A DNA stretch of 64,000 bases, from positions 514,334-578,333 of the forward strand of contig NZ_JAAFIX010000001.1 in assembly GCF_013297935.1 (NCBI RefSeq). The letters are read 5' to 3'. Positions 37,949-50,519 of this stretch are shown one piece after another (positions within the stretch are counted from its first letter, which is position 1; each line of letters begins with the position of its first letter). Made by a program: the position numbers and the translations under genes. The stretch comes from Rhodoferax sp. Lineage in GTDB: Bacteria; Pseudomonadota; Gammaproteobacteria; Burkholderiales; Burkholderiaceae_C. The notes below the pieces were generated by a model. It did not search any database, was not told the DNA's origin, and worked only from the letters and a program-made list of their open reading frames with translations.

Positions 37949-39031
37949 TTATTTCCAAATATTCAGGGGTGTTTGCATCCACAAACCGACCACCAACAAC
38001 CAAACCAACGTTACTGGAATAAATACTTTCCAGCCCAAACGCATGATCTGGTCATATCGGAAGCGGGGGAAAGTCGCACGAACCCAGATAAACAAACTCA
38101 CGATAGCAAACGTCTTGATACCCAGCCAGATCCAGCCAGGAATCCAATTCACCAAGGCATGGTCGAACGGCGAGAGCCATCCGCCGAGGAACATGAGAGC
38201 TGCGAGTATGGAGATAAGCCACATATTCGCGTATTCCGCCAGGTAGAACATCGCGTAGGACATGCCGGAATACTCCACCATGTGACCAGCAACAATCTCC
38301 GCCTCACCTTCCACCACATCAAATGGATGGCGATTGGTCTCGGCGAGGCCGGAGATGATGTAGACGACAAAAATCGGAAGAAGTGGCAGCCAGTTCCACG
38401 ACAAGAAGTTCAAACCCGCAGCAGCGAACTGCCCAGAAGCCTGGCCTGCAACGATGTCGGACAGATTCATGCTGGATGAAACCATCAACACAATCACCAA
38501 GCAAAATCCCATGGCGATTTCATAACTCACCATCTGGGCAGAGGCACGCAGTGCCCCAAGGAAGGCATATTTCGAGTTCGAAGCCCAACCGGCGATCACA
38601 ACACCATAAACCTCCATCGAGGTGATGGCCATTACGAAAAGCAAGCCCGCATTGATATTGGCCAGTGCCACGTCGGGACCGAATGGAACCACGGCCCATG
38701 CGGCCATCGCAGGCATGATTGTCAAAATCGGACCGACGAAGAATAGACCTCGGTTGGCAGCCGTGGGCACCAAAATTTCCTTCGTCAGCAACTTCAATGC
38801 ATCGGCGATAGGCTGAAGCAAACCCCAAGGACCGACACGGTTCGGACCCACCCGAACCTGCATCCAACCAAGGAACTTACGCTCCCACAGTGTCAGGTAA
38901 GCGACGGCCCCCATGAGGGGAAGGACTACAACCACAATTTTCAAAAGAGTCCAAATCACCGGCCAAAAAACAGATGCCCACATAGGCGCTGTGAAAAGTC
39001 CGAGCCCCGCGCCATAAATAGTGTCAATCAT
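37949..39031 (-). CDS. nuoH: NADH-quinone oxidoreductase subunit H
   Basis: The 360-residue membrane subunit has the conserved [20 protein letters not shown] and [20 protein letters not shown] lining the quinone chamber. It begins inside the last codons of nuoG (4-base overlap). Confidence 0.96.
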   Translation of the reverse strand: MIDTIYGAGLGLFTAPMWASVFWPVIWTLLKIVVVVLPLMGAVAYLTLWERKFLGWMQVRVGPNRVGPWGLLQPIADALKLLTKEILVPTAANRGLFFVGPILTIMPAMAAWAVVPFGPDVALANINAGLLFVMAITSMEVYGVVIAGWASNSKYAFLGALRASAQMVSYEIAMGFCLVIVLMVSSSMNLSDIVAGQASGQFAAAGLNFLSWNWLPLLPIFVVYIISGLAETNRHPFDVVEGEAEIVAGHMVEYSGMSYAMFYLAEYANMWLISILAALMFLGGWLSPFDHALVNWIPGWIWLGIKTFAIVSLFIWVRATFPRFRYDQIMRLGWKVFIPVTLVWLLVVGLWMQTPLNIWK

Positions 39032-41151
39032 GCTGCCACCCCCTGTACCGCGCGGGCATCTGCAGTCAACTGCAACGCACTAGAACGACGCACGAGTCCG
39101 TCCAACTGATAAATACTAGCAACCACAGGCCGCACCTCCGCAGGAGACAGATCGATCGTAGAACTGGAAGTGGTCCCAAGCTTGTCCTGCGCTACTACAC
39201 CGTTTTCAATACCAATCACCTTGAGCGATGCGAGAATTTCGTTGCTAGATTCGAACTCCATACCGGGTATCGATAAGAGATTTCCCAAAACCCGTAAAAT
39301 TTTCCAAGCGGGGCGCGTTTCGCCGAGTGGTTTCACAACCGCGTGAAAACTTTGAACCCGACCTTCCGCATTGACAAAAGATCCGGATGTTTCAGTGAAT
39401 GGTGCGATCGGTAGCAGCACGTCGCTAAACGCCAAGTTGCATTTAAACGGGCTTAGTGTCACGACCATTTCAGAGCTCATCAAGCCCTGCTTCGACGCCG
39501 CTCCGACCGCCGAATCGAACTCGGGCTCAACATTCACCAAGATCGCCGCCTTGAGTGCACCTGTCAACATCTGGCCGGCGTTGAAGCCTCCATCACCGGG
39601 AAGCACACCGACAGCATGGGCACCAACAGTGTTTGCGGCTTCCGTCAGATAGCCGAGCGTCGCACCGGTTTGCCCAGCAATCCAAGATGCAATGGAAACC
39701 AGACTTGCAGCTTTTGCGTGGTGGGCTGCCGCATTACCCAGCAAAATTGCTTTTCTCTCACCGGTCAAGAGTGATTTAGCAACGTTCTTCGCAAATTCTG
39801 TGGCATTACCTTTCGCCGGCGGAGCCACCTCATTCATCTCGGCGATCGCAGCAGCGATATCAGCAAGGGATTGAACCCAAACGGAGGACTCAATCACCTG
39901 TCGGCTGGCAAGCGGGAAAGCCCAGTCCGGCTCGAAATCAGAAATCGCATGGACCTTTGCACCGGTCTTGGTTGCCTGGCGAATTCGCTGAGCAAAGAGA
40001 GGGTGGTCTTTACGCAAGTTCGATCCCACAACCAGCACCCTTTGCAGAGTGCTCAAGGAAGCGATTGTGGTCCCCAGATAGGGCACCTTATCGCTTGTCG
40101 AAAACTCGGCGTTGCGCAAACGGAAGTCCATACTTCCAGAACCAAGGCCTTCAAAGAGCTTTTTGGCAAGTGCCATCTCTTCCAAGGTGCTGTGCGGGCT
40201 GACCAATGCTCCTATAGAGTTGGGGCCATGGTTTGTCTTGATTTGCTTCAATCCGTTGGCGACGTATTCGAGCGCCGTCTGCCAATCGACCGTCTTCCAC
40301 TCGCCACCCTGTTTAATCATGGGGGACGTCAAGCGCTCGGGTCCGTTCAATGCTTCATAGGAGAAACGGTCGCGGTCGGCAATCCAGCACTCGTTGACGG
40401 CTTCGTTTTCCAACGGAACGACGCGCAACACCTGATTGTTTTTCACTTGCACAATCAAATTGGCGCCGGTGGAGTCATGGGGGCTGACCGACTTGCGACG
40501 TGACAGCTCCCAAGTGCGAGCACTGTAACGGAACGGCTTACTAGTCAGAGCACCTACGGGGCAGATGTCGATCATGTTGCCGGAAAGCTCAGAGTCCACG
40601 CTTTGACCAATGAAGGTTTCGATTTCAGCGTGTTCGCCGCGATGCGACATGCCAAGCTCCATCACGCCTGCAACTTCTTGTCCGAAACGTACGCACCGTG
40701 TGCAGTGAATGCAACGGCTCATTTCCTCCATGGACACCAGAGGGCCTACATCTTTGTGAAAGACGACGCGTTTCTCTTCTTCATAACGTGAAGACGAGCC
40801 ACCATAACCAACTGCAAGATCTTGCAACTGGCACTCGCCGCCCTGGTCGCAGATTGGACAGTCCAAAGGGTGATTGATCAGCAAAAATTCCATAACGGAT
40901 TTTTGCGCCTTGATGGCTTTGTCGCTCTTTGTGCGAACGATCATGCCGTTCGTCACCGGTGTTGCACACGCCGGCATCGGCTTAGGCATTTTCTCCACAT
41001 CGACCAGGCACATACGGCAGTTTGCCGCAATACTTAGTTTCTTGTGATAACAAAAGTGAGGGATGTAAGTGCCGGCCTTGTCAGCGGCATGCATCACCAT
41101 GCTGCCTTCTGCTATTTCAACTTTTTTGCCGTCGAGTTCGATTTCAATCAT
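39028..41151 (-). CDS. nuoG: NADH-quinone oxidoreductase subunit G
   Basis: The 707-residue iron-sulfur subunit has an N-terminal 2Fe-2S ferredoxin domain ([17 protein letters not shown]), the His/Cys 4Fe-4S region ([16 protein letters not shown]), a [11 protein letters not shown] motif and a molybdopterin-oxidoreductase-like C-terminal part without Mo function. It is shorter than the E. coli subunit (about 900 residues). Confidence 0.95.
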   Translation of the reverse strand: MIEIELDGKKVEIAEGSMVMHAADKAGTYIPHFCYHKKLSIAANCRMCLVDVEKMPKPMPACATPVTNGMIVRTKSDKAIKAQKSVMEFLLINHPLDCPICDQGGECQLQDLAVGYGGSSSRYEEEKRVVFHKDVGPLVSMEEMSRCIHCTRCVRFGQEVAGVMELGMSHRGEHAEIETFIGQSVDSELSGNMIDICPVGALTSKPFRYSARTWELSRRKSVSPHDSTGANLIVQVKNNQVLRVVPLENEAVNECWIADRDRFSYEALNGPERLTSPMIKQGGEWKTVDWQTALEYVANGLKQIKTNHGPNSIGALVSPHSTLEEMALAKKLFEGLGSGSMDFRLRNAEFSTSDKVPYLGTTIASLSTLQRVLVVGSNLRKDHPLFAQRIRQATKTGAKVHAISDFEPDWAFPLASRQVIESSVWVQSLADIAAAIAEMNEVAPPAKGNATEFAKNVAKSLLTGERKAILLGNAAAHHAKAASLVSIASWIAGQTGATLGYLTEAANTVGAHAVGVLPGDGGFNAGQMLTGALKAAILVNVEPEFDSAVGAASKQGLMSSEMVVTLSPFKCNLAFSDVLLPIAPFTETSGSFVNAEGRVQSFHAVVKPLGETRPAWKILRVLGNLLSIPGMEFESSNEILASLKVIGIENGVVAQDKLGTTSSSTIDLSPAEVRPVVASIYQLDGLVRRSSALQLTADARAVQGVAA

Positions 41152-41164
41152 CTTATGGACTCGC

Positions 41165-42517
41165 TCAAACGTAAGCGGGGACCATACAGGTCTTGTTCGC
41201 TACGTGGTATTCAAATTCATGCCTGAAATGTTTGATCATGGCCCGCACTGGCATGGCTGCGGCATCACCCAGGGCGCAAATGGTGCGACCCTGAATGTTT
41301 TCTGCCACGTTATCCAGCAAATCCATGTCACTAGGGCGCCCTTGGCCGCCCTCAATGCGATCCACCATCCGTGAAAGCCAACCGGTGCCTTCGCGGCAAG
41401 GTGTGCATTGACCGCAGGACTCATGCATATAGAAATAGCTCAAGCGCTGGAGCGCCTTCACCATGCAACGACTGTCATCCAACACAATCACCGCGCCAGA
41501 ACCCAACATGGAACCCGCTTTAGCGATGGAGTCGTAGTCCATCGTGCATTCCATCATGATCGCAGCGGGCAGTACTGGCGACGAAGATCCACCGGGAATA
41601 ACCGCTTTAAGCTGCCGTCCCGCGCGTACTCCACCGGCAAGCTCGAGTAGCTTGGCAAATGGAGTCCCCATTGGTACTTCGTAATTACCTGGGCGCTCTA
41701 CATCTCCGCTCACAGAGTAAATTTTCGTACCACCGTTATTTGGCTTTCCGCATTCGAGATACGCTTGGCCGCCATTTCGGATGATCCAAGGTACCGCCGC
41801 AAAAGTCTCTGTGTTGTTGATCGTTGTCGGCTTACCGTAAAGACCGAAACTAGCTGGGAATGGCGGCTTGAAACGGGGCTGGCCTTTTTTGCCCTCCAGC
41901 GATTCAAGAAGTGCAGTTTCTTCGCCGCAGATATATGCACCAAATCCATGGGCTGCATGCAGCTGGAAGTTAAAGGCGCTGCCCATGATGCTGTCGCCAA
42001 GGAAACCCGCTGCACGGGCCTCTTCAAGCGCAGCCTCGAATCGATCGTAAGACGCGAAGATTTCTCCGTGGATGTAGTTGTACCCAACAGAAATACCCAT
42101 GGCATAAGCAGCGATCGCCATGCCCTCAATCACGATATGCGGGTTAAATTGCAAAATATCGCGGTCTTTGCAAGTTCCGGGCTCGCCCTCGTCAGAATTG
42201 CAAACCAAATACTTTTGACCGGGAAACTGACGTGGCATGAAACTCCACTTCAGACCGGTGGGGAATCCCGCGCCGCCCCGACCCCGCAGGCCAGACTCTT
42301 TGACGGTCGCGATGACTTGATCTTGCGTCAATCCTTCGCCACCGTCTTTACCGAGAATCTTCCGCAGTGCTTGATAACCTCCACGGGCCACATAGTCCTG
42401 CAGACTCCAATTGGAGCCGTTCAAGCCAGCGTAGATTTGCGGCTCAATGTGCCGATCGTGGAAACAGGTTTCAACGCCTGACGCGCTGAATTTCGCCAGG
42501 ATGCTATCTGCGCTCAT
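41165..42517 (-). CDS. nuoF: NADH-quinone oxidoreductase subunit F
   Basis: The 450-residue flavoprotein has the FMN/NADH-binding [16 protein letters not shown] and [18 protein letters not shown], and the 4Fe-4S motif [10 protein letters not shown]. It accepts electrons from NADH. Its start overlaps the nuoE stop by 4 bases. Confidence 0.96.
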   Translation of the reverse strand: MSADSILAKFSASGVETCFHDRHIEPQIYAGLNGSNWSLQDYVARGGYQALRKILGKDGGEGLTQDQVIATVKESGLRGRGGAGFPTGLKWSFMPRQFPGQKYLVCNSDEGEPGTCKDRDILQFNPHIVIEGMAIAAYAMGISVGYNYIHGEIFASYDRFEAALEEARAAGFLGDSIMGSAFNFQLHAAHGFGAYICGEETALLESLEGKKGQPRFKPPFPASFGLYGKPTTINNTETFAAVPWIIRNGGQAYLECGKPNNGGTKIYSVSGDVERPGNYEVPMGTPFAKLLELAGGVRAGRQLKAVIPGGSSSPVLPAAIMMECTMDYDSIAKAGSMLGSGAVIVLDDSRCMVKALQRLSYFYMHESCGQCTPCREGTGWLSRMVDRIEGGQGRPSDMDLLDNVAENIQGRTICALGDAAAMPVRAMIKHFRHEFEYHVANKTCMVPAYV

Positions 42518-43005
42518 GCTTGTCCTTCCGAGGCACGCAGTTCGTCAACCAACTGGTCCAACTTGTCGTTCGACATGAAACTACACATCGCACGATCATT
42601 GACCAGCATTACAGGAGAATCAGCACACGCACCTAGGCATTCGCTTTGTTGGAGTGTGAAGAGTCCGTCCGGGGTCGTTTCCCCCATATGGATTCCGAGC
42701 TTGGCCTCCAAGTGATGAAGCGCTTTTTGGCCATCACGCAATTGGCAAGGCAAATTGGTGCACACGTTCAACTTGAACTTGCCAACCGGGCGCTGGTTGT
42801 ACATGTTGTAAAACGTCGTAACTTCGTGCACCGCCATCGGGGCCATGGCGAGGTGTTCAGCGATTACTTTCTCGCTCTCAGCATTTACAAAACCGAGCTC
42901 CTGTTGGACGATTGCCAAACAAGCCATTACCGCAGACTGTTTTTGTTCCGCGGGGTATTTCGCAACTTCGCGATCAAAGCGCGATTTAATTTCAGCGGAG
43001 ATCAT
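42514..43005 (-). CDS. nuoE: NADH-quinone oxidoreductase subunit E
   Basis: The 163-residue thioredoxin-like 2Fe-2S subunit has [11 protein letters not shown] and [17 protein letters not shown], giving the four Cys ligands of cluster N1a. It overlaps nuoD and nuoF by 4 bases on each side. Confidence 0.96.
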   Translation of the reverse strand: MISAEIKSRFDREVAKYPAEQKQSAVMACLAIVQQELGFVNAESEKVIAEHLAMAPMAVHEVTTFYNMYNQRPVGKFKLNVCTNLPCQLRDGQKALHHLEAKLGIHMGETTPDGLFTLQQSECLGACADSPVMLVNDRAMCSFMSNDKLDQLVDELRASEGQA

Positions 43006-44255
43006 CGATCAATCTCTCCAAAAACAATGTCCATGGTCCCAATGATGGAAACTGCGTCAGCGATCATGTGACCCTTTGACATCTCATTCAAACTGGCCAG
43101 ATGCACAAAACCTGGCGGCCGTATCTTTAGTCGATAAGGCTTGTTAGCACCATCACTGACAATGTAAATACCAAACTCTCCCTTTGGATGTTCAACTGCG
43201 GCATACGCCTCACCTTCAGGAACTCTGAAGCCTTCGGTGAACAGCTTGAAGTGGTGAATCAGCTCTTCCATGCTCGACTTCATAGCCTCACGGGAAGGAG
43301 GAGCAACCTTGTGGTTATCCGTGATAACCGGGCCAGGATTGGCCTTCAACCAATCCACGCATTGCTTGATGATGCGATTGGACTGCTTCATCTCTTCCAT
43401 GCGCACCAAGTAACGGTCGTAAACATCACCGGTCTTGCCAACAGGAATATCGAAGTCGACCTTGTCGTAGGCGTCATAAGGCTGCTTCTTGCGCAGATCC
43501 CATGCAATGCCGGAGCCACGCAACATAGGTCCGGAGAAACCGAGATTCAGGGCACGTTCAGGAGAAACGATCCCGATATTGACGGTACGTTGCTTCCAGA
43601 TGCGGTTCTCGGTAAGGAGTGTGTGGTACTCCTCCAAACAAGCGGGAAAGCGCTGAGAGAAGTCGTCAATGAAATCAAGGAGTGAGCCCTTGCGATTGGC
43701 ATTCAGCTCCTCCACTCCCTTGGCATTGCGAACCTTACTAGCCTTGAATTGCGGCATGGAGTCCGGCAAATCACGGTACACACCGCCGGGACGGAAATAG
43801 GCTGCATGCATACGGGCGCCACTGGCTGCCTCGTACATGTCGAACAAATCTTCACGTTCACGGAAGGTGTAGATGAGAATCGTCGAGCTACCGCAATCGT
43901 TACCGTGCGATCCCAGCCACATCAGGTGATTCAGCAATCGCGTGATTTCCGAATACATCACACGGATGTACTGTGCGCGGATTGGCACCTCAATACCCAG
44001 CAGCTTCTCGATGGCGAGGCAATACGCATGCTCGTTACACATCATGGACACATAGTCCAGACGATCCATATACGGCAAAGATTGAATGTACGTTTTGCTC
44101 TCGGCAAGTTTCTCTGTTGCACGATGCAACAAGCCGATGTGAGGATCAGCGCGCTGGATCACTTCTCCGTCCAACTCAAGGACCAGGCGCAAAACTCCGT
44201 GCGCCGCAGGGTGCTGCGGACCGAAGTTCAATGTGTAGTTTTTAATTTCAGCCAT
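43002..44255 (-). CDS. nuoD: NADH-quinone oxidoreductase subunit D
   Basis: The 417-residue 49-kDa homologue has [20 protein letters not shown] at its start and [17 protein letters not shown], near the quinone site. It is separate from nuoC, unlike the fused nuoCD of E. coli. It lies 11 bases downstream of nuoC. Confidence 0.96.
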   Translation of the reverse strand: MAEIKNYTLNFGPQHPAAHGVLRLVLELDGEVIQRADPHIGLLHRATEKLAESKTYIQSLPYMDRLDYVSMMCNEHAYCLAIEKLLGIEVPIRAQYIRVMYSEITRLLNHLMWLGSHGNDCGSSTILIYTFREREDLFDMYEAASGARMHAAYFRPGGVYRDLPDSMPQFKASKVRNAKGVEELNANRKGSLLDFIDDFSQRFPACLEEYHTLLTENRIWKQRTVNIGIVSPERALNLGFSGPMLRGSGIAWDLRKKQPYDAYDKVDFDIPVGKTGDVYDRYLVRMEEMKQSNRIIKQCVDWLKANPGPVITDNHKVAPPSREAMKSSMEELIHHFKLFTEGFRVPEGEAYAAVEHPKGEFGIYIVSDGANKPYRLKIRPPGFVHLASLNEMSKGHMIADAVSIIGTMDIVFGEIDR

Positions 44256-44266
44256 GCTGGATCTGC

Positions 44267-44875
44267 TTATTGCAGGCCTCCGTAATTGTCTTCACGGATG
44301 ATGCGGGGCGTGATTTCACGGGTTTCGATCGTCACTGGCTGGTACACCACGCGGGATTGCTCCGCGTCGTAACGCATTTCAACGTGCCCACTCAATGGGA
44401 AGTCCTTGCGGAAGGGGTGCCCGATAAATCCGTAGTCAGTCAAGATACGACGCAAGTCGTCATGCCCATCAAAAAGAATACCAAACAGGTCAAAAGCTTC
44501 GCGCTCGAACCAGTTGGCAGAGTTCCAGACCGAGTTCACCGAAGAGACCACAGGCATGTCATCGCTTAACGCCATAACCTTAAGACGAAGCCGTTGATTC
44601 AAAGCAATCGACAGCAAATGGCAAACCACCGCATAACGGGGGCCTTCATAAGCACCGTCTTTGTATTCCGAGTAGTCAACGCCGCAGAGATCAATCAACT
44701 GCTCGAACTGACAGCCCACAGAGTCACGGAGCAGCTGGGCAGCTTCCAGGTAATCGGCAGGCGCCACTTGTACAGTGACCTCATCCAGAGCTATGGCAAT
44801 GTGTTTAACTTTGTCACCGAGCGCTGCCTGAACTGCAGCTTGCGTAGCTTCGGGGGTAACCGAGTAAATTGTCAT
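44267..44875 (-). CDS. nuoC: NADH-quinone oxidoreductase subunit C
   Basis: The 202-residue 30-kDa homologue has [19 protein letters not shown] and [19 protein letters not shown]. It is a peripheral scaffold subunit, 5 bases after nuoB. Confidence 0.95.
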   Translation of the reverse strand: MTIYSVTPEATQAAVQAALGDKVKHIAIALDEVTVQVAPADYLEAAQLLRDSVGCQFEQLIDLCGVDYSEYKDGAYEGPRYAVVCHLLSIALNQRLRLKVMALSDDMPVVSSVNSVWNSANWFEREAFDLFGILFDGHDDLRRILTDYGFIGHPFRKDFPLSGHVEMRYDAEQSRVVYQPVTIETREITPRIIREDNYGGLQ

Positions 44876-44880
44876 AACGC

Positions 44881-45360
44881 TTATGCCCTAGCAATCGTTT
44901 CAGTGCGGCGGATTTTGTGCTGCAACTGCAAAATTCCGTACACCAGAGCCTCTGCAGTGGGTGGACAGCCAGGAACATAGACGTCTACCGGAACAATCCG
45001 ATCACAGCCGCGCACCACTGAATAACTGTAATGGTAGTAACCACCACCGTTGGCACAGGAGCCCATGCTGATCACCCAACGCGGCTCTGACATCTGATCG
45101 TAAACCTTGCGCAAAGCAGGGGCCATTTTGTTGCAGAGTGTGCCCGCCACAATCATGAGATCGGACTGCCGGGGACTGGCGCGAAACACCTCGGACCCGA
45201 ACCGACTGATGTCATAGCGCGCCGCAGCAGCGTGCATCATCTCGACTGCACAGCATGCCAAACCGAATGTCATTGGCCAGATAGAACCGGTCTTTGCCCA
45301 GTTCACTACAGAGTCGTAACTCGTCGTGACGAAGCCTTCCTTCAAAACGCCTTCAATCAT
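44881..45360 (-). CDS. nuoB: NADH-quinone oxidoreductase subunit B
   Basis: The 159-residue subunit binds cluster N2: [37 protein letters not shown] and [13 protein letters not shown] supply the four Cys. The start at 45360 gives [10 protein letters not shown], the usual N-terminus. It lies 4 bases after nuoA. Confidence 0.96.
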   Translation of the reverse strand: MIEGVLKEGFVTTSYDSVVNWAKTGSIWPMTFGLACCAVEMMHAAAARYDISRFGSEVFRASPRQSDLMIVAGTLCNKMAPALRKVYDQMSEPRWVISMGSCANGGGYYHYSYSVVRGCDRIVPVDVYVPGCPPTAEALVYGILQLQHKIRRTETIARA

Positions 45361-45364
45361 TGCG

Positions 45365-45724
45365 TTACTCCCAGTCCAATGCGCCTTTTTTCCACATGTA
45401 GACGAATCCAATAGTCAAAATGACCACAAATTCGACACCGAGCAAGAACCCGAACATCCCGAGGTCCTTGAGGGCTACCGCCCAAGGAAACAGGAATGCG
45501 GTTTCCAAGTCAAACAAAATAAACAAGATAGCGACGAGGTAGTACCGTACGTCAAACTTCATTCGAGCGTCTTCAAACGCTTCGAAACCACATTCATAAG
45601 GGGAGTTTTTGGCTGCATCGGGCTTGTTGGGCCCGAGAATGTATCCAAGCACTTGAGGCACAACGCCAATGCCGATACCGACCAAGATGAACAGCAAAAC
45701 GGGGAGATATTGGTCGAGGTTCAT
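45365..45724 (-). CDS. nuoA: NADH-quinone oxidoreductase subunit A
   Basis: The 119-residue membrane subunit has three segments and the conserved [20 protein letters not shown] loop, then [14 protein letters not shown]. It is first in the nuo operon. The start at 45724 is chosen because [12 protein letters not shown] is the usual N-terminus; the open frame upstream runs into the tRNA-Leu gene. Confidence 0.95.
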   Translation of the reverse strand: MNLDQYLPVLLFILVGIGIGVVPQVLGYILGPNKPDAAKNSPYECGFEAFEDARMKFDVRYYLVAILFILFDLETAFLFPWAVALKDLGMFGFLLGVEFVVILTIGFVYMWKKGALDWE

Positions 45725-45787
45725 CTTGAGATTCTGATCACCATAAATGCCTGCCACAGGGGTAGAACCTGCGCAAACTGTTTTTTT

Positions 45788-45872
45788 TGGTGCCGTCGGC
45801 GAGACTCGAACTCGCACAGCTTTCGCCACTACCCCCTCAAGATAGCGTGTCTACCAATTTCACCACGACGGC
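45788..45872 (-). tRNA. tRNA-Leu (anticodon GAG)
   Basis: The minus strand reads 5-prime GCCGUCG acceptor, D-loop GUGAAAUUGGUAGACAC, anticodon loop CUUGAGG (anticodon GAG), a long variable arm, T-arm GAGUUCGAGUCUC, 3-prime CGACGGC and an encoded ACCA end. The 7-bp acceptor pairs fully, and the long variable arm marks a class II (Leu) tRNA. It lies between secG and nuoA in the same direction, a familiar arrangement in Burkholderiales. Confidence 0.95.
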
Positions 45873-45988
45873 GGCTCTCAGCCGATGAATTTGCGTGAGG
45901 AGCCTTGCGGCATTTGCTCGTTCATCAGCCCTAGAGTTTACCCTGAAATTAAACCGCTTGCGGTCGCAAACGGGGAATTAACTCAGGT

Positions 45989-46345
45989 TTATTTTGCAGG
46001 GATTTGTGCCGCGCCGGAGGCGGGTGCAGCAGGCGCTGCGTCAGCTGCAGGAGCAGCGGGTGCAACAGCTGGAACAGCTTCCAGCACGGAGCCTGAGCTC
46101 GATGGACGTAGATTGCCGAAGTAGGCCAGCGCCAATGTTGCAACAAAAAATACAGTGGCAAGGACCGCAGTAGTGCGCGACAAAAAGTTGGCACTTCCGC
46201 TGGCTCCGAACAAGCTGCCAGAGCCACCGCTGCCGAAAGCCGCACCCATATCAGCGCCCTTGCCGTGCTGAACCAAAATCAAGCCAATCATGGCAACTGC
46301 CGACAACAACTGGATCGTCAACACAATAGTAATCACAACGTTCAT
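45989..46345 (-). CDS. secG: Preprotein translocase subunit SecG
   Basis: The 118-residue protein has two membrane segments around the conserved LVQHGKGADMGAAFGSG, and an Ala/Pro-rich C-terminal tail (about residues 90-118) that is longer than in E. coli. It assists SecYE-dependent protein export. It follows tpiA by 33 bases and precedes tRNA-Leu. Confidence 0.95.
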   Translation of the reverse strand: MNVVITIVLTIQLLSAVAMIGLILVQHGKGADMGAAFGSGGSGSLFGASGSANFLSRTTAVLATVFFVATLALAYFGNLRPSSSGSVLEAVPAVAPAAPAADAAPAAPASGAAQIPAK

Positions 46346-46378
46346 AAATCTCTCCTTAAATCAAATTCAATCAATAGT

Positions 46379-47119
46379 TCAGGCAGCAGCGGCTATCGCG
46401 AGGAAGTCCGGTGCCTTCAATGAAGCGCCACCCACCAAGCCGCCATCGATGTCTTTCTGGGCGAGCAACTCTGCGGCGTTCGCTGCGTTCATGCTTCCGC
46501 CATAGAGAATGTGGACCCGGTCCGCCTGGGGTGTTGCTGCCAGGAGCTGGGCACGCAACACTGCATGCACTTCCTGCGCCTGCGCAGGCGTCGCGGTTTT
46601 GCCGGTTCCAATAGCCCAGACCGGTTCGTAAGCGACCACTATTTCACTGATGCAGTGGCCGTTGGCATGAATCACAGCCGCAAGTTGCCGCTTTACGACC
46701 TCTTCCGTCTTACCTGCTTCACGCTCGGCAAGCGTTTCTCCCACACAGACGATGGGCGTTATGCCAGCGGCCAGCGCTTTCTGCGTCTTCATAGCGACCA
46801 CGGCATCCGTTTCCCCGTGGTACTGGCGTCGCTCGGAGTGCCCCACGATCGCATAGCGAACACCAAACTCCCGCAACATACCCGCCGATGTTTCGCCGGT
46901 GTAGGCCCCCGAGTCAAAGCTGGAAACGTCTTGGGCTCCCAAGCTGATCGTCGACCCTTGCAAAAGCTGGGCGACCTGAGACAGATACACCCCCGGCACA
47001 CAGACCGCCATATCAGACGACGCATTCGCGCCACCTGCCTGCAGCGCCTGCAAAAGCGCCACATTGGCAGCCAAGCTGCCATTCATTTTCCAGTTACCGG
47101 CAATCAGTTTCTTTTTCAT
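46379..47119 (-). CDS. tpiA: Triosephosphate isomerase
   Basis: The 246-residue TIM barrel starts [15 protein letters not shown], has the catalytic His in [13 protein letters not shown], the catalytic Glu in [20 protein letters not shown], and the phosphate loop [11 protein letters not shown]. It interconverts dihydroxyacetone phosphate and glyceraldehyde 3-phosphate. The start at 47119 overlaps the stop of the upstream oxidoreductase as ATGA. Confidence 0.97.
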   Translation of the reverse strand: MKKKLIAGNWKMNGSLAANVALLQALQAGGANASSDMAVCVPGVYLSQVAQLLQGSTISLGAQDVSSFDSGAYTGETSAGMLREFGVRYAIVGHSERRQYHGETDAVVAMKTQKALAAGITPIVCVGETLAEREAGKTEEVVKRQLAAVIHANGHCISEIVVAYEPVWAIGTGKTATPAQAQEVHAVLRAQLLAATPQADRVHILYGGSMNAANAAELLAQKDIDGGLVGGASLKAPDFLAIAAAA

Positions 47120-48129
47120 GCAGATTCCCAATTCAATACAAGTTTCCCGACATGCGCGTTGCTTTCCATCAGCTCATGGGCCGATGCTGCTGCACGAGCC
47201 GCAGTGCTCCCTGCAACAGCGAACTCCCGGTACACCACGGGCCGGATGGCTTTTTGCCGCAACAGAGGCCAGACTTCACGACGCAGAGCGCGCGCTATGG
47301 CAGCCTTGAATGCTTCGGGACGCGCCCGAAGCGTGGAGCCTGTAATCGTCAATCGCCGACGCAAGACAGCGCCGGCATTGATCTCCGCCTGCACCCCGCC
47401 CTGCACTGCAATCAAGACCAAGCGCCCGTCGTCTGCCAGGCAATTCAGTTCTTTGGCAATGTAGGGACCCGCCACCATGTCCAAAATCACATCCACGCCT
47501 CGACCTTGGGTCAAGGCAGACACCTGCGCCTCGAAGTCAGCTGTCCGGTAATTGATGGCATGGTCAGCACCCAAAGCAAGACAGGCTGCGCATTTTTCGT
47601 CCGAACCGGCAGTGACTATCACCAGGGCGCCGCGAGCTTTGGCCAGTTGAATGGCTGTCACCCCGATCCCGCTGCTGCCACCTTGGATCAACAAGGTCTC
47701 TCCTGACAACAAAGCCCCGCGCTCGAACACGTTGGACCATACCGTAAAGAGTGTTTCGGGCAAGCTGGCCGCCTCGACCATCGTCCATCCATCAGGCACC
47801 GGAAGACATTGCGAAACCGGTGCTACACAGCATTCCGCGTAGCCCCCCCCTGTCACCAATGCACAGACCGGGTCACCGACCGATAAACCTGCCAGCGCCA
47901 AGGCCTGACGGTCTCCATCGACGATGTGTCCGGCCACTTCCAGACCCGGAATATCCGAGGCTCCGGCAGGCGCAGGGTACTTACCCATTCGCTGCAACAC
48001 ATCGGGGCGATTCACCCCACTGGCCGCTACACGAATCAGCAACTCCCCTACCCCCGGCGATGGCGCAGGGCGATCCACCAGACGCAAAACGTCCGGCGCA
48101 CCGGGAGTGACAATTTCAAAAGCTCGCAT
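47116..48129 (-). CDS. NAD(P)H quinone oxidoreductase (MDR family, PIG3-like)
   Basis: The 337-residue enzyme belongs to the zinc-independent medium-chain dehydrogenases: [36 protein letters not shown] and the nucleotide-binding [20 protein letters not shown]. Relatives reduce quinones or other enones with NADPH. It overlaps tpiA by 4 bases. Confidence 0.9.
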   Translation of the reverse strand: MRAFEIVTPGAPDVLRLVDRPAPSPGVGELLIRVAASGVNRPDVLQRMGKYPAPAGASDIPGLEVAGHIVDGDRQALALAGLSVGDPVCALVTGGGYAECCVAPVSQCLPVPDGWTMVEAASLPETLFTVWSNVFERGALLSGETLLIQGGSSGIGVTAIQLAKARGALVIVTAGSDEKCAACLALGADHAINYRTADFEAQVSALTQGRGVDVILDMVAGPYIAKELNCLADDGRLVLIAVQGGVQAEINAGAVLRRRLTITGSTLRARPEAFKAAIARALRREVWPLLRQKAIRPVVYREFAVAGSTAARAAASAHELMESNAHVGKLVLNWESA

Positions 48130-48132
48130 ACA

Positions 48133-48186
48133 AAATCAACCGGTAGCCCCCGTGCAATATGCGCAAGTAGCTACCAAATTAATAGC
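48133..48186 (-). repeat. Dispersed repeat copy f, intergenic
   Basis: The minus strand reads GCTATTAATTTGGTAGCTAC, TTGCGCATATT, CGGGGGCTACCGG and ends in AT-rich sequence. It fills nearly all of the 66-base gap between pnp and the quinone oxidoreductase gene. Confidence 0.85.
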
Positions 48187-48195
48187 AGACGCTCA

Positions 48196-50301
48196 TTACT
48201 CCTGGGCAGGACGCTCGATCAAAGCCTTCATGGACAGCTTGATACGGCCCTTCTCGTCGGTCTCCAGAACCTTGACCTTGACGATCTGGCCTTCGGACAG
48301 GTAGTCGGTGACCTTTTCGACGCGCTCGTGAGCGATCTGGCTGATGTGCAACAAGCCATCTTTGCCGGGCAACAGGTTCACCAAAGCACCGAAGTCCAAA
48401 ATCTTGGTGATCGGGCCTTCGTACACCTTGCCGATTTCGACTTCAGCGGTGATTTGCTCGATGCGCTTCTTGGCCAGTTCGGCTTTTTCAGGATCGCTGG
48501 ACGCGATGGTGATGGTGCCGTCTTCGTCGATGTTGATCTGGGTGCCGGTTTCTTCGGTCAGCGCACGGATCACGGAGCCGCCCTTGCCGATCACGTCACG
48601 GATCTTCTCGGGGTTGATCTTGAAGCTGAACAAACGTGGCGCGAAGTTAGACACTTCGGTGCGGGCTTCTGCCATGGACTTTTGCATTTCGCCAAGGATA
48701 TGCACGCGCGCTTCCTTGGCCTGTGCCAACGCCACTTGCATGATTTCCTTGGTGATGCCTTGGATCTTGATGTCCATCTGCAGGGCGGTGATACCGTTGG
48801 TGGTACCCGCAACCTTGAAGTCCATGTCGCCCAGGTGATCTTCGTCACCCAAGATGTCGGTCAACACCGCAAAGCGGTTTTCTTCCTTGATCAGGCCCAT
48901 GGCAATACCGGCCACGTGAGCTTTCAACGGCACGCCGGCGTCCATCAGGGACAAGCAGCCGCCGCACACGGAAGCCATGGAAGACGAGCCGTTGGACTCG
49001 GTGATTTCCGACACCACACGCAGGGAGTAAGGGAACTCTTCTTTGGTCGGCAACACAGCAACCAGAGCGCGCTTAGCCAAACGGCCGTGGCCGATTTCGC
49101 GGCGCTTGGGCGTACCCACGCGACCGGTTTCGCCGGTGGCGAACGGAGGCATGTTGTAGTGCAGCATGAAACGGTCTTCGTACTCGCCGCTCAAGGCGTC
49201 GATACGCTGTGCATCACGCTCGGTGCCCAAGGTGGCGATCACCAAAGCCTGGGTTTCGCCACGGGTGAACAAAGAAGAACCGTGGGTGCGAGGCAGCACG
49301 CCGTTGCGGATCTCAATGGCGCGCACAGTGCGTGTGTCGCGACCGTCAATACGGGGCTCGCCTGCCAGAATCTGGCCGCGCACGATCTTGGCTTCGATGT
49401 CGAACAGCATGCCTTCGACCTTGACGCTGTCAAACTCAGCGCCGTCAGCCTTCAGGCCGGCGAACACTTCAGCGTAGGCAGTGCGGCAGGCTTGGGTACG
49501 GGCTTGCTTGTTGCGGATCTGGTAAGCAGCAACCAGCTTGTCTTTGCCGTGGGCTTCGACCTTGGCAATCAGCGCTTCGTCACGGGCAGGAGCCTTCCAA
49601 TCCCACACGGGCTTGCCGGCGTCGCGCACCAGTTCGTGGATGGCGTTGATAGCGATCTTGCCTTGCTCGTGGCCGTAGACCACAGCACCCAACATCACTT
49701 CTTCGGACAACTGCTGAGCTTCGGACTCCACCATCAACACAGCAGCTTCGGTGCCAGCCACTACCAGATCCATGATGGAGTCTTTGCGGGCAGTCTGGCC
49801 GGGGTTCAACACGTATTCGCCGTTGACATAACCCACGCGCGCAGCGCCGATCGGGCCATTGAACGGGATACCGGAGATGGACAATGCCGCGCTCACCGCG
49901 ATCATGGCGGCAATGTCAGCATCCACTTCAGGGTTCAACGACACGGTGTGGATCACCACATGCACTTCGTTGAAGAAACCTTCGGGGAACAGAGGACGGA
50001 TGGGGCGGTCGATCAGACGGCTGGTCAGTGTCTCGAACTCGCTAGGGCGGCCTTCGCGCTTGAAGAAAGAACCGGGGATCTTGCCGGCAGCGTATGACTT
50101 TTCAAGGTAGTCCACGGTCAAGGGGAAAAAGTCTTGACCGGGCTTGCCTTCAGTTTTGCCGACCACAGTGGCCAGCACCACGGTGCCGTCCATGTCCAGC
50201 AACACGGCGCCAGTGGATTGGCGTGCAATTTCGCCGGTTTCCATGGTAACGGTGTGCTGACCCCATTGGAAGGTCTTGGTAACTTTGTTGAAAATGCTCA
50301 T
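48196..50301 (-). CDS. pnp: Polynucleotide phosphorylase
   Basis: The 701-residue enzyme has two RNase PH domains (first near residues 10-140; second near 320-545 with [20 protein letters not shown]), a KH domain ([20 protein letters not shown]) and a C-terminal S1 domain ([20 protein letters not shown]). It degrades RNA from the 3-prime end using phosphate. The start at 50301 is preceded by AGGAG. It lies downstream of rpsO, the classical arrangement, with a terminator between them. Confidence 0.97.
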   Translation of the reverse strand: MSIFNKVTKTFQWGQHTVTMETGEIARQSTGAVLLDMDGTVVLATVVGKTEGKPGQDFFPLTVDYLEKSYAAGKIPGSFFKREGRPSEFETLTSRLIDRPIRPLFPEGFFNEVHVVIHTVSLNPEVDADIAAMIAVSAALSISGIPFNGPIGAARVGYVNGEYVLNPGQTARKDSIMDLVVAGTEAAVLMVESEAQQLSEEVMLGAVVYGHEQGKIAINAIHELVRDAGKPVWDWKAPARDEALIAKVEAHGKDKLVAAYQIRNKQARTQACRTAYAEVFAGLKADGAEFDSVKVEGMLFDIEAKIVRGQILAGEPRIDGRDTRTVRAIEIRNGVLPRTHGSSLFTRGETQALVIATLGTERDAQRIDALSGEYEDRFMLHYNMPPFATGETGRVGTPKRREIGHGRLAKRALVAVLPTKEEFPYSLRVVSEITESNGSSSMASVCGGCLSLMDAGVPLKAHVAGIAMGLIKEENRFAVLTDILGDEDHLGDMDFKVAGTTNGITALQMDIKIQGITKEIMQVALAQAKEARVHILGEMQKSMAEARTEVSNFAPRLFSFKINPEKIRDVIGKGGSVIRALTEETGTQINIDEDGTITIASSDPEKAELAKKRIEQITAEVEIGKVYEGPITKILDFGALVNLLPGKDGLLHISQIAHERVEKVTDYLSEGQIVKVKVLETDEKGRIKLSMKALIERPAQE

Positions 50302-50463
50302 GTGAATCTCCTGTGAGTTTCGAGTTTTATCGGGGGGTGCAGGCCACCCCGCCACAGCCCGGATTCCACAACACAGTCCACGATGCCATTCCAGAAACAC
50401 TGCCCCGCAGGGGTCAATGGCTTTGGAATGACACAGCTTCGTTCTGTTTTTGCGGTCTCCGAA

Positions 50464-50501
50464 GTAAAAAACGCCTGAGCTAGTGACCTAACTCAGGCGT
50501 T
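50464..50501 (-). terminator. Intrinsic terminator between rpsO and pnp
   Basis: On the minus strand, AACGCCTGAG, a 12-base loop and CTCAGGCGTT are followed by a T tract. It lies about 20 bases after the rpsO stop. Partial read-through into pnp is the rule for this gene pair in E. coli. Confidence 0.88.
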
Positions 50502-50519
50502 CGTCATTCAGTCAGTCGC

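Noticed and set aside
45874..45988. Terminator after secG (CCGC AA GCGG followed by TTTAATTT, minus strand)
   Set aside because: The stem is only four pairs; read-through into tRNA-Leu and nuoA remains likely, so it is not annotated.
47926..50097. 723-codon plus-strand open frame
   Set aside because: Antisense of pnp; composition (Gly, His, Gln, Val) is that of a shadow frame.
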